Source: Chloroflexota bacterium (GTDB taxonomy: Bacteria > Chloroflexota > Dormibacteria > Dormibacterales > Dormibacteraceae). From it: 48,129 nucleotides of DNA. Shown in pieces: positions 32,614 through 40,289 of this stretch (within the stretch, counting starts at the first letter, position 1; every line of letters starts with the position of its first letter). The stretch is from assembly GCA_005880795.1 (NCBI GenBank), contig VBGP01000032.1:1-48129 (forward strand), given 5' to 3'. The notes under the pieces are model-generated. The model was not told the origin of the DNA and ran no database searches. It saw only the letters and a list, made by a program, of their open reading frames with translations. Position numbers and translations under genes: made by a program.

Positions 32614-33069
32614 TTACTTCTTGCGGTGGACGCCGTCCCAGAACGGCACGTGGCCCTTGGAGATCCGGTCGACAGTCTTGTCGGCTTGCGCCTGGGTGAT
32701 GACCTTGTGCTCGACGAGCGTGGCGAGGCGGGGCTTCAGGTTGGCGACGAGCTTCGTCCCGAACTGCTCCTTGGTCATGCCCTTGTCTTTGGCCAGGTCG
32801 GAGACCTTCTGACCAGCCCTGAGGTCTTTCACCAGAGTCTCGGGGGTGATGCCCAGGACGTCAGCCTCGGACTCGATGAGTGCTCGGCGAATGGCTCGCC
32901 GGTCGGCGTGCTTGTCGCCCTGCCCATTAACTGACGGCTGCGTGGCCCCGGCGGTCGGTGTCGGCTTGGGCGAGGTTGCGGCGAGCGCGCTCACCGCGCC
33001 GACGCTGAGCAACGCGGCGACGCCGGCCGCACCAACTGTTTTGACGGCGATTGCTGCAAACGGGTTCAT
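32614..33069 (-). CDS. Secreted small helical protein
   Basis: 151 residues. Signal peptide: MNPFAAIAVKTVGAAGVAALLSVGAVSALA, cleavage probably after ALA. A Pro/Thr spacer (SPKPTPTAGATQPS) and a helical repeat region follow, with two related motifs: ADVLGITPETLVKDLRAGQKVSDLAKDKG and LATLVEHKVITQAQADKTVDRI. Proteins with this ITPETL/ITQAQAD pattern are common in actinobacteria and Firmicutes and have no firm function. The ATG at 33069 has GAGGTGAG 6 nt upstream. The 107-bp interval before it contains a TTGACC-type -35 and no further gene. Confidence 0.82.
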   Translation of the reverse strand: MNPFAAIAVKTVGAAGVAALLSVGAVSALAATSPKPTPTAGATQPSVNGQGDKHADRRAIRRALIESEADVLGITPETLVKDLRAGQKVSDLAKDKGMTKEQFGTKLVANLKPRLATLVEHKVITQAQADKTVDRISKGHVPFWDGVHRKK

Positions 33070-33176
33070 GTCGTTCTCACCTCAGAATTTCGTTTCCGGT
33101 CGACCCACATCAGGTCAACGCCCACGATGAGGTGGCGCTGTCAGAGCGCCGTTCGGCACGAATCAGACTTTTGTAA

Positions 33177-33947
33177 CTAGGAGCGGGTCCAGAATCCTTC
33201 GGGATCAAAACGCCTGATTGAGGCGAGCTCCGATTCTGTCGGCGCTGATGTTTCGCTTACAGCATCAGAGACCTGTAAAGACCATCCCGTGTAGGCAGCA
33301 ACCTCATCAACCGTGTGGCCGGGGTGCACCGAGGCGAGGTAAGCCTCACCCCCACCTTCGGGAAATCGCAGCACGCCGAGCGTGGTGATGATCGCGACCG
33401 GTCCGCCGCCCAGCAGGCCGTTGCGCTTTCTCCATCCCGGTGAGCCGTCGCCGTAACCGGGCGAGGTCACGAAAGACACCTTTTCGACCAGGCGCCGCGG
33501 CTCGTGGCTCATCAAGGTCACCCAGCGGCGGCTCAGGATCGAGATGTCGGCACCTCCCCCGCTCCCCGGCAGCTTGACCTCCGGACGGCGCGGGTCGCCG
33601 ACGTACGAGGTGTTGAGGTTGCCGAAGCGATCCACCTCGGCGCCGCCGATGAAGCCAAGGTCCACCTCGCCCTGGGCCATCAGCGCCATCGCATTCGACA
33701 TGCGCGTCGCCCACAGCGCGCCCGCCACGTTGGGCGGATCGCCCATCGTGCCGAGGAACGCGGAGGCGGGCTGGTCGCGCATGAGGCCGACCTCGAAGAG
33801 CCCTCGCGCCTCAGGCGCGTGGGAGTTGCGCGCGACCGCGTAGGCGAGGATCGGCAGTCGCATGCCGACGAAGACCACGTCGCCGTCACGGATCTCGCGC
33901 GCGGCGACGGCGACCATCAGCTCTTGAGGCGTGTAGCTCTCACTCAT
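33177..33947 (-). CDS. CoA-transferase family, beta subunit
   Basis: 256 residues from the ATG at 33947. The fold is that of the CoA-transferase beta subunit: YTPQELMVAVAAREIRDGDVVFVGMRLPILAYAVAR, GLFEVGLMRDQ, MGEVDLGFIGGAEVDRFGNLNTS-like segment, and KLPGSGGGADI, the GSGG loop that holds the CoA adenine in glutaconate- and 3-oxoacid transferases. With the alpha subunit it would move CoA between acyl-CoA and a carboxylic acid. The subgroup resembles the glutaconate/IpdB-like enzymes; substrate unknown. It overlaps the alpha gene by 8 bp (ATGAGTGA). Confidence 0.88.
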   Translation of the reverse strand: MSESYTPQELMVAVAAREIRDGDVVFVGMRLPILAYAVARNSHAPEARGLFEVGLMRDQPASAFLGTMGDPPNVAGALWATRMSNAMALMAQGEVDLGFIGGAEVDRFGNLNTSYVGDPRRPEVKLPGSGGGADISILSRRWVTLMSHEPRRLVEKVSFVTSPGYGDGSPGWRKRNGLLGGGPVAIITTLGVLRFPEGGGEAYLASVHPGHTVDEVAAYTGWSLQVSDAVSETSAPTESELASIRRFDPEGFWTRS

Positions 33948-34833
33948 CGCCGAAGTCCGCAGGGACCGAAGGGCGGTGGTGTTTGATCCGCAGCGCATCA
34001 GGATCGATTTGCTTCAAGTACTCCGCGCGGTCGGGCACGTCCAGCACCCACTGGCGCAGCCACCCCTCAAAGCCCTCGACGGTCCGCGACCGCTCGGCGT
34101 AATCCCGATGGAAGGCGTGATCGCGCTTGAAGAATCCCTGCACCGGCGAGGGATGCGCTCCACCCGGCTCAGGCACGACGGCGGCGACCTTCGTCTCCGG
34201 AAACAGGATCCGGTTGGGGTCGCTCAAGGTCACGCTCGCGTCGACCAGCTCCTCGCAGCTGATGACGATGCGCCCGGACGCCAGGCCGGCCTCCTCGCTG
34301 ACCCCAAGCGGTCCCCACGCATGGGCGCGGCCGAGCTCGTCCGCCCGCTGCACGTGGACGATCGCAACGTCGGGACGCACCGCTTTCACCTGGACCAGAC
34401 CATCGGCCACCGAGAGATCCGGGTTGGTGCGCAGGATGTCGCTTCCCAGCAGCGTGCGGGTGGGCAGGCTGGGCACGTTCCATGCCGCCGCCCACAACGC
34501 GAGCGAGATCGAGAAGTTGGAATGGTCGTGCACCTCGAGCGCGTGCGGAACTTCCTGTTCGCACGCGCGCCGGTAGCAGTGGCCCAGGCCCTCCGACACG
34601 TTGCCAACCCATGCCGCCGTCACGCGCCTGACGCAGCCGGCGCCGATCAGCTGGTCGAACAGCGCATCCGAGATGGGCCCGACCAGCTCGAGGTCGCGGC
34701 GCTGTTGACGGATGATCTCGTGGCCGGCGGCGAACGGTATCAAGGGCTCGAGCGCGAGACCGAGCGCGATCGTGGCGCCGTCGGGGACGAATCGCTCGAT
34801 GGCCTGCGCCATCGACATGACCTTCAGGCCCAC
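33940..34833 (-). CDS. CoA-transferase family, alpha subunit
   Basis: 297 residues from the GTG at 34833 (M-G-L-K-V-M-S-M-A-Q). Family features: AQAIERFVPDGATIALGLALEPLIPFAAGHEIIRQQRRDL, LVGPISDALFDQLIGAGCVRRVTAAWVGNVSEGLG, EVHDHSNFSISLAL, FLPTRTLLGSD-like SLPTRTLLGSDIL, and a C-terminal WGPLGVSEEAGLASGRIVISCEELVD. This matches the I-family CoA-transferase alpha subunit of the same group as the beta gene. The frame extends to 34953, over the divergent lipoprotein start, so a start nearer the conserved MSMAQAIERF is chosen; the ATG at 34818 is also possible. TTACCT, 11-16 nt upstream, could be a -10. Confidence 0.85.
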   Translation of the reverse strand: MGLKVMSMAQAIERFVPDGATIALGLALEPLIPFAAGHEIIRQQRRDLELVGPISDALFDQLIGAGCVRRVTAAWVGNVSEGLGHCYRRACEQEVPHALEVHDHSNFSISLALWAAAWNVPSLPTRTLLGSDILRTNPDLSVADGLVQVKAVRPDVAIVHVQRADELGRAHAWGPLGVSEEAGLASGRIVISCEELVDASVTLSDPNRILFPETKVAAVVPEPGGAHPSPVQGFFKRDHAFHRDYAERSRTVEGFEGWLRQWVLDVPDRAEYLKQIDPDALRIKHHRPSVPADFGDE

Positions 34834-34879
34834 GTTGAGTGAAGGTAACCCGGGCGACAGGCTACGCGTTGGAACTCGC

Positions 34880-35551
34880 ATGAGGCGGTTCGGCTTGATG
34901 GCGGTGGGCGTTGCAGTCGTTCTGGGGGCGTGCACACCCGGGTCACCAGCCACGGGTCACCAGCCAACCCCTTCAAGTGCAGTTGCCAACGGGACCGCAT
35001 CGCCCGGGGCATCGCCTTCCGTCGTACCCGCGGTCGCGGCCTCACCCCTCAGCATCCCGTCTCCGACACTGCCATTCGTGCGCTGCGACACATCTGTCCT
35101 GGAGATGGCAGTGATCGAGGAGGGGGCGGCGGCAGGCAACGTGAGCGCCACCATCGAGGTGAGGAACAAATCGAATCGAGACTGCGACCTCTACGGCTAT
35201 GCCGGGCTTCAACTCCTTGATGCGGCGGGACATGCTCTCCCGACCCACGTGGTCTGGACAACGAATTCCTTCTTTCTTAACACCCCAGCGACTGAGTCGA
35301 TGGTCGGCTTGCCTGCCGGCACCCCGCCAATCACGCCCGACCACCCCATCGCCGGCCACGCATATATTCCACTGAGCTGGGACGACGTGCAGATGCCCTG
35401 CAGCGAGGTGGCGCAGCTTCAGGTCACACCGCCTGACGCGTCCACTTCTCTGGTTATCGTGGCCGCGCCTCCCACTGGCCAGCCGGCCGCGATGGACGTG
35501 TGCTCGGGAGGAACGATCGACGTCAATCCGACGCGCGCCGCGAGTTACTGA
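34880..35551 (+). CDS. DUF4232-type lipoprotein
   Basis: 223 residues from the ATG at 34880. A lipoprotein signal (MRRFGLMAVGVAVVLGAC, lipobox LGAC) is followed by a long Pro/Ser/Thr/Ala-rich spacer. The DUF4232 domain starts near 75: CDTSVLEMAVIEEGAAAGN, then IEVRNKSNRDCDLYGYAGLQLLDAAGHALP, the standard pattern with GAAAGN, N-x4-C-x-L-x-GY and D-x2-G. These are exported proteins of unknown role common in actinobacteria. GGA lies 6 nt upstream. It is divergent from the CoA-transferase genes and overlaps aroC convergently by 7 bp. Confidence 0.88.
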   Translation: MRRFGLMAVGVAVVLGACTPGSPATGHQPTPSSAVANGTASPGASPSVVPAVAASPLSIPSPTLPFVRCDTSVLEMAVIEEGAAAGNVSATIEVRNKSNRDCDLYGYAGLQLLDAAGHALPTHVVWTTNSFFLNTPATESMVGLPAGTPPITPDHPIAGHAYIPLSWDDVQMPCSEVAQLQVTPPDASTSLVIVAAPPTGQPAAMDVCSGGTIDVNPTRAASY

Positions 35552-36699
35552 GCGATCGATTCCATAAAGGACCGGTAGTTGCGTTCCAGCTCGACCATCG
35601 AGTCGCCGCCGAACTTCTCGAGGAACGCCTCGGCCAGCGTCAAGGCGACGACGGCCTCACCGATCACGCCGGCGGCCGGCACGACGCAGACATCGCTTCG
35701 CTCATAGTGAGCCTCCGTCTTCTCCTTTGTCTTGAGGTCGATCGACTGCATCGGCTTCTTCATCGTTGAGATCGGCTTGATCGCAACGCGCAGGTCGATC
35801 GGCTCGCCGTTGGTCACCCCGCCGGTGATGCCGCCGGCACGATTCGTCAGGTGGCGGAAGCGTCCTTCCTGGTAGTCGATCTGGTCGTGAAACTCAGATC
35901 CGCGGCGGGCCGCGCCCTCGAAGCCCGCACCGAACTCCACGGCCTTGATCGCGTTGATCGACATCACCGCCTGCGCCAGCCTGCCGTCGAGCTTGCGGTC
36001 CCAGTGGACGTAGCTGCCGAGGCCAGGCGGGAGGCCGCGTGCTATGACGCGAAACGTTCCGCCCAGCGTGTCGCCCTGCTCACCCACCTCGTCGATCGCC
36101 GCCACCATCCGCCTGGACGCGTCGGGGTCCGGGCAGCGCACCGGTGACAGCTCGATGTCCTCCTCGGTGACCACGTCGGGATCGATGCCCTCGAATCCGA
36201 TGTCGATCGTGCCGATCGACTGGGTGAAGCTCAGCACCTCGACTCCAAATTGACGCAGGAGCTTCCGCGCAACGCCTCCGGCCGCGACCCGCGTAGCGGT
36301 CTCGCGAGCCGAGGATCTCTCGAGGACGTTGCGGATGTCGGTGTGGCCGTACTTGAGAGCGCCGGCGAGGTCGGCGTGACCGGGTCGCAGGCGGGTCACC
36401 ACCTTTGGCTCGAAGCCCTCCTTCCCCGCCGTCATCTGGGCGGTCCAGTTGACGTGGTCCTTGTTCTCCAGCACCAGCGTGACCGGGCTGCCGATGGTGA
36501 ACCCACCCCGCACGCCGCTCACGATCCGGGCGACGTCGGTCTCGATCTTCTGCCGCCCACCCCGCCCATGACCACCTTGCCTGCGCGCGAGATCGCGGCG
36601 AAGATCTTCCTCGCTGATCTCGAGTCCGGAAGGCAGGCCCTCGATCACAACTGTGAGCTGGGGCCCATGGGATTCGCCTGAAGTAAGGAACCGAAGCAT
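35545..36699 (-). CDS. aroC: Chorismate synthase (AroC)
   Basis: Converts EPSP to chorismate, the last step of the shikimate pathway, with reduced FMN. 384 residues. Signatures: FLTSGESHGPQLTVVIEGLPSG at the N-terminus, RRQGGHGRGGRQKIETD, RPGHADLAGALKYGHTDIRNVLERSSARETATRVAAGG, and C-terminal NRAGGITGGVTNGEPI and the RSDVCVVPAAGVIGEA end motif. The ATG at 36699 follows TATCAT (36712-36707 on the minus strand) by 7 nt, suggesting a leaderless message. It shares a 20-bp gap with the divergent HAD gene. Chorismate feeds aromatic amino acids and menaquinone. Confidence 0.97.
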   Translation of the reverse strand: MLRFLTSGESHGPQLTVVIEGLPSGLEISEEDLRRDLARRQGGHGRGGRQKIETDVARIVSGVRGGFTIGSPVTLVLENKDHVNWTAQMTAGKEGFEPKVVTRLRPGHADLAGALKYGHTDIRNVLERSSARETATRVAAGGVARKLLRQFGVEVLSFTQSIGTIDIGFEGIDPDVVTEEDIELSPVRCPDPDASRRMVAAIDEVGEQGDTLGGTFRVIARGLPPGLGSYVHWDRKLDGRLAQAVMSINAIKAVEFGAGFEGAARRGSEFHDQIDYQEGRFRHLTNRAGGITGGVTNGEPIDLRVAIKPISTMKKPMQSIDLKTKEKTEAHYERSDVCVVPAAGVIGEAVVALTLAEAFLEKFGGDSMVELERNYRSFMESIAQ

Positions 36700-36706
36700 G
36701 GAGGCG

Positions 36707-36712
36707 ATGATA
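36707..36712 (-). promoter_or_regulatory. aroC -10 element TATCAT
   Basis: TATCAT on the minus strand, 7 nt before the aroC ATG, in a gap of only 20 bp to the divergent HAD gene's GTG. A plus-strand TAGCTA at 36711-36716 overlaps it and may be the HAD promoter's -10. Confidence 0.45.
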
Positions 36713-36719
36713 GCTAGCA

Positions 36720-37481
36720 GTGCCCAGAGCCCTTGAGGTGGCGCTCATCGACGTCGGCGGCACCCTGTGGCCGAATTCCTGGCCGATCCGCAAGGCGGAT
36801 GCCGGCGGACGTCGCCTCCGGATCCGAGCAGCGATGCCCGGGATCGAGCCGGCCACAGTCGAGGCGCTGGCGGATGACCTCATTGAAAGCAGCCGGCCGG
36901 GCGACGAGGCGCGCACCATCTCCACCGAGAACCTGGTCTCGATCAACTCGCCCGCGGAGACGCTCATCACCGGGTGCCTGAGCCGCAGTGGACTGCCGGC
37001 CAATGCGGACACGATCCGGCGCATCCGGCGCGCCATGTCGATTCCAGTTTCCGACCGAATGAGGCCGCTGCCCGGAGCGGTCGAGCTGCTGGCCGCCATC
37101 CACGACCTCGGAATGCGAAACGTCATCGCCAGCAACACGTACTGGCGCGACGCCGACAGCTACTGGGAAGACTTTCGCCAGCTCGGGATGGCCGAGCACG
37201 TCGACGGCATCATCACGTCGGTGGACGCCGGCCATCTCAAGCCGCATCCCGCGGTGTTCGAGATGGCGATGCGATGGGCCGGCGTGACGGCGGAACGCTG
37301 CATCGTGATCGGCAATCGCGAGGAGAACGACGTCGTGCCCGCGCTTGCGTTGGGGATGCGGACGATCCTGGTCTACCCCGACGATCCCAAGCCGGTAAGC
37401 AGCCGCGCTCATGCGGTGGTTCCCGACCTCTGGGCTTGCGCCGGCGCACTGCGGGATATGCTCGATTCACATGAGGGGTGA
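36720..37481 (+). CDS. HAD-superfamily hydrolase, first motif DVGGT
   Basis: 253 residues. HAD motif I reads LIDVGGTLWPN, so the second Asp that acts as acid/base in ordinary phosphatases is Gly. Motif II is probably VIASNTYW, motif III the Lys of GHLKPHPAVFEMAM, and motif IV CIVIGNREENDVVPALALGMRTILV with an Asn-Arg replacing the usual Gly-Asp. Members with this pattern exist but their reactions vary. The C-terminus overlaps the hcrC start by 11 bp, so the gene may be in the same transcript as the molybdenum hydroxylase. The GTG at 36720 is used; its message would be near-leaderless. Confidence 0.85.
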   Translation: MPRALEVALIDVGGTLWPNSWPIRKADAGGRRLRIRAAMPGIEPATVEALADDLIESSRPGDEARTISTENLVSINSPAETLITGCLSRSGLPANADTIRRIRRAMSIPVSDRMRPLPGAVELLAAIHDLGMRNVIASNTYWRDADSYWEDFRQLGMAEHVDGIITSVDAGHLKPHPAVFEMAMRWAGVTAERCIVIGNREENDVVPALALGMRTILVYPDDPKPVSSRAHAVVPDLWACAGALRDMLDSHEG

Positions 37482-37965
37482 GATCGCCCGAGACGTCGAG
37501 AGGATCGTGCTTGTCCTCGATGTCAATGCCGAGCGCAGAGAGCTGCTGGTACCGGTGCACAAGACGCTGCTCGAGGTGGTGCGCGAAGACATGCAGCTCA
37601 CCGGCACCAAGCACGGCTGCGAGCTGGGCGAGTGCGGCACCTGCACGGTGCTGGTCGACGGCAAGCCGCAGCTGAGCTGCTTGCTCTTGCCGATTCAGCT
37701 GCAGGGGCGATCGATCACAACCATAGAGGGCATGGCCACCGGTTCAGAGCTCCACCCACTGCAGACCGCGTTCGGCGAGCTTGGCGCCGCGCAGTGCGGA
37801 TACTGCACGCCGGGCATCCTGCTCGCCGCAAAGGCGCTGCTCGACGACAACCCCAAGCCTTCGCGCGACGAGATTCGAGAGGCGCTGGCCGGCAACCTGT
37901 GCCGCTGCACGGGCTACGTCAAGATCCTGGACGCAATCCAGCTTGCGGCGGAAAGAAGCGCATGA
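37471..37965 (+). CDS. hcrC: Molybdenum hydroxylase 2Fe-2S subunit, HcrC-like
   Basis: 164 residues, small subunit of a xanthine oxidase-family enzyme. Two iron-sulfur modules: a plant ferredoxin-like cluster site in [18 protein letters not shown] with the fourth Cys in SCLLLPIQL, and the helical [2Fe-2S] domain with CGYC near 107 and CRC in [13 protein letters not shown] near 143. In 4-hydroxybenzoyl-CoA reductase the gamma subunit (HcrC) has this layout and passes electrons from ferredoxin to the molybdenum centre. The ATG at 37471 overlaps the HAD stop; the first residues [18 protein letters not shown] are typical. An ATGA overlap links it to the next gene. Confidence 0.92.
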   Translation: MRGEIARDVERIVLVLDVNAERRELLVPVHKTLLEVVREDMQLTGTKHGCELGECGTCTVLVDGKPQLSCLLLPIQLQGRSITTIEGMATGSELHPLQTAFGELGAAQCGYCTPGILLAAKALLDDNPKPSRDEIREALAGNLCRCTGYVKILDAIQLAAERSA

Positions 37966-40289
37966 AAGTTGTAGGCAAGGCGCTTCCCAAAGTCGACGCG
38001 GTGGCCAAGGTGACAGGGCGCGCCGTTTACGCCGATGACATGCTTCTGCCCCGGACCCTGCACTGCAAGATCCTGCGCAGCCCGCATCCGCACGCCCGCA
38101 TCCTCTCGATCGACACCTCCGCGGCGCGCCGCATTCCGGGCGTTCTGGCCGTGATCACCGGCGCGGACCTTCCGATCAAGTTCGGCATCCTCCCCGTCAC
38201 GCAGGACGAGCGCGCGCTCGAGCACCAGAAGGTGCGCTACGTCGGCGACCCGATCGCTGCGGTAGCGGCGACCGAGGAGGAGATCGCGGCCGCGGCGTGC
38301 GACGCGATCTCAGTCGAGTACGAGGTGCTCGAGTCGGTCATGTCGATCGACGCGGCGCTCGAGCCGGCAAAGGATGAGCGGATCCAGGAGTACGGCGGCC
38401 CGAACAACGTCCACAAGTTCGTGGCGCTCGAGTTCGGTGACGTCGACGGCGGGTTCGAGCGCGCGAAGACCACGCGCGAAGATGTGTTCTTTTTCCAGGG
38501 CAACACGCACCTGCCGATGGAGCAGCACAGCGCCGTTGCGACCTATGTCGACGGCAAGGTGACACTGTGGTCGTCGACGCAGGTCGTGCACTACGTGCAT
38601 CGGGCGCTGGCCAAGGTGCTCGAGCTGCCGATGCATCGGATTCGCGTCATCGGGGCCGCCCACGGCGGCGGATTCGGCGGCAAGACCGATCCGTTCGCGC
38701 ACGAGATCATCGTCTGCAAGCTCGCGATGCTGACCGGCCGGCCGGTCAAGTGCACGCTGACGCGCGAGGAGGTCTTTTACGCGCACCGCGGGCGCCACCC
38801 GGTGCTGATGTGGGTTCGCTCCGGAGTTGACGGCGAGGGCCGCATCACCGCCATGCATTTCCGCAGCGCGCTCGACGGCGGCGCGTACGGCTCGTACGGC
38901 GTCGCCTCCACCTTCTATACCGGCGCCCTGCAAACCGTGACGTACGACATCCCCGCCTATCGCTTCGAGGGCTGCCGCGTGTTCACCAACAAGCCGCCGT
39001 GCGGTCCCAAGCGTGGCCATGGGACGCCGCAACCGCGGTTCGCGCTCGAGCTCCACCTGGAGAAGATTGCACACGACATCGGCCTCGACCCTGTCGAGCT
39101 CAAGCGCCGCAACTTCGTCCAGCCGAACACGCGGACCGTCAACTGGCTGCGCATCACATCTTGCGGCCTCGAGGAGTGCACCAGAAAAGTCATCGACGCG
39201 TCGCGCTTTCACGAGCGCCGGCGGGGAGGCGGCCACGGCATGGGCTTTGCCATCTCGAGCTACCTTTCAGGCGCGGGCACCGCGATCTACTGGAACGACA
39301 TGCCCCACTCCGAGGTCCAGATCAAGGTCGATCGCGGCGGCGTGACCGCGTTTTGCGGCGCGATGGACATCGGCCAGGGATCGGACTCGGTCCTGGCCAC
39401 GATCGTCGCCGAAGAGCTCGGCTTGCAGCCTTCCGACGTGCGGCTCGTCACCGCCGACACCGACACGACGCCGATCGACCTGGGGTCGTACTCGTCGCGC
39501 GTCACGTTCATGGCCGGCAACGCCGCGCTCGAGGCGGCGCGAAAGATGCGAGCGATGCTCGTTGAGGCGGTGGAGGCTGGCGGCCACAGGTACGACGACG
39601 TCACCTTCGAGGAGGCGAGCGTACTGGCAGAGGCGCGCTTCGGGACCCTGACCAGCGCCGGCAGCTACACGCCGCCGCGGATCGCGGGCCCATATAAAGG
39701 ATCGGGCGTCGGACCGAGCCCGGCGTACAGCTACTCCGCGTGCGTGGTCGACCTGGACGCGGATGCGCGCACCGGGCTGATCAAGGTGAACAAGGTGTGG
39801 ATCGCGCACGACGTCGGCCGCGCCATCAATCCGCTTCTGGTCGAGGGACAGGTCGAAGGCAGCGTGTACATGGGTCTCGGCGAGGCGCTGATGGAGGAGC
39901 AGGCATTTCGCAAGGGGCTGCACAAGTGGCCCTCCATGCTCGAGTACAAGTCGCCCACGTTTCTCGACATGCCTGAGGTCGAGACTTTCATCGTCGAGAC
40001 GATCGACCCGGAAGGTCCTTACGGCGCCAAGGAGGCGGGGCAAGGGCCGCTGCTGCCCGTTCCTCCGGCGTTGTGCTCCGCGGTCTACGACGCGCTTGGC
40101 GTGTGGATCGACGAGATCCCCGTCACTCCCGAGAAGGTGATCGAAGCGCTTCGTCGAAAGGACAAAGGCGAGCCTGCGCGATACGGTCCACCGCGCTTCC
40201 CCGCAATTCCTTATCCGCCGACCATCAAGGTCGAACCCCCTCCAAAGAACCTCGATGGGCACGTCGCGGACCAGGAAGGGACTCGCTGA
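37962..40289 (+). CDS. hcrA: Molybdenum-cofactor subunit, 4-hydroxybenzoyl-CoA reductase-like (HcrA)
   Basis: 775 residues, the large Moco subunit. Xanthine-oxidase family motifs: KVDAVAKVTGRAVYADDM, GAAHGGGFGGKTDPFAHE, TREEVFYAHRGRHPV, KPPCGPKRGHGTPQPRFALE (the Mo-proximal loop), GAMDIGQGSDSVLATIVAEE, TTPIDLGSYSSRVTFMAGNA, and the C-terminal Glu in YGAKEAGQGPL. The PPCGxxRGHGT and GSYSSRVTF segments are especially close to the alpha subunit of 4-hydroxybenzoyl-CoA reductase of denitrifiers, and not to CO dehydrogenase, which has a Cys-Se loop. The enzyme would reductively remove a phenolic OH from a CoA thioester; the physiological substrate is inferred. The gene is coupled to hcrC (ATGA) and followed with no gap by hcrB. 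Confidence 0.9.
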   Translation: MKVVGKALPKVDAVAKVTGRAVYADDMLLPRTLHCKILRSPHPHARILSIDTSAARRIPGVLAVITGADLPIKFGILPVTQDERALEHQKVRYVGDPIAAVAATEEEIAAAACDAISVEYEVLESVMSIDAALEPAKDERIQEYGGPNNVHKFVALEFGDVDGGFERAKTTREDVFFFQGNTHLPMEQHSAVATYVDGKVTLWSSTQVVHYVHRALAKVLELPMHRIRVIGAAHGGGFGGKTDPFAHEIIVCKLAMLTGRPVKCTLTREEVFYAHRGRHPVLMWVRSGVDGEGRITAMHFRSALDGGAYGSYGVASTFYTGALQTVTYDIPAYRFEGCRVFTNKPPCGPKRGHGTPQPRFALELHLEKIAHDIGLDPVELKRRNFVQPNTRTVNWLRITSCGLEECTRKVIDASRFHERRRGGGHGMGFAISSYLSGAGTAIYWNDMPHSEVQIKVDRGGVTAFCGAMDIGQGSDSVLATIVAEELGLQPSDVRLVTADTDTTPIDLGSYSSRVTFMAGNAALEAARKMRAMLVEAVEAGGHRYDDVTFEEASVLAEARFGTLTSAGSYTPPRIAGPYKGSGVGPSPAYSYSACVVDLDADARTGLIKVNKVWIAHDVGRAINPLLVEGQVEGSVYMGLGEALMEEQAFRKGLHKWPSMLEYKSPTFLDMPEVETFIVETIDPEGPYGAKEAGQGPLLPVPPALCSAVYDALGVWIDEIPVTPEKVIEALRRKDKGEPARYGPPRFPAIPYPPTIKVEPPPKNLDGHVADQEGTR

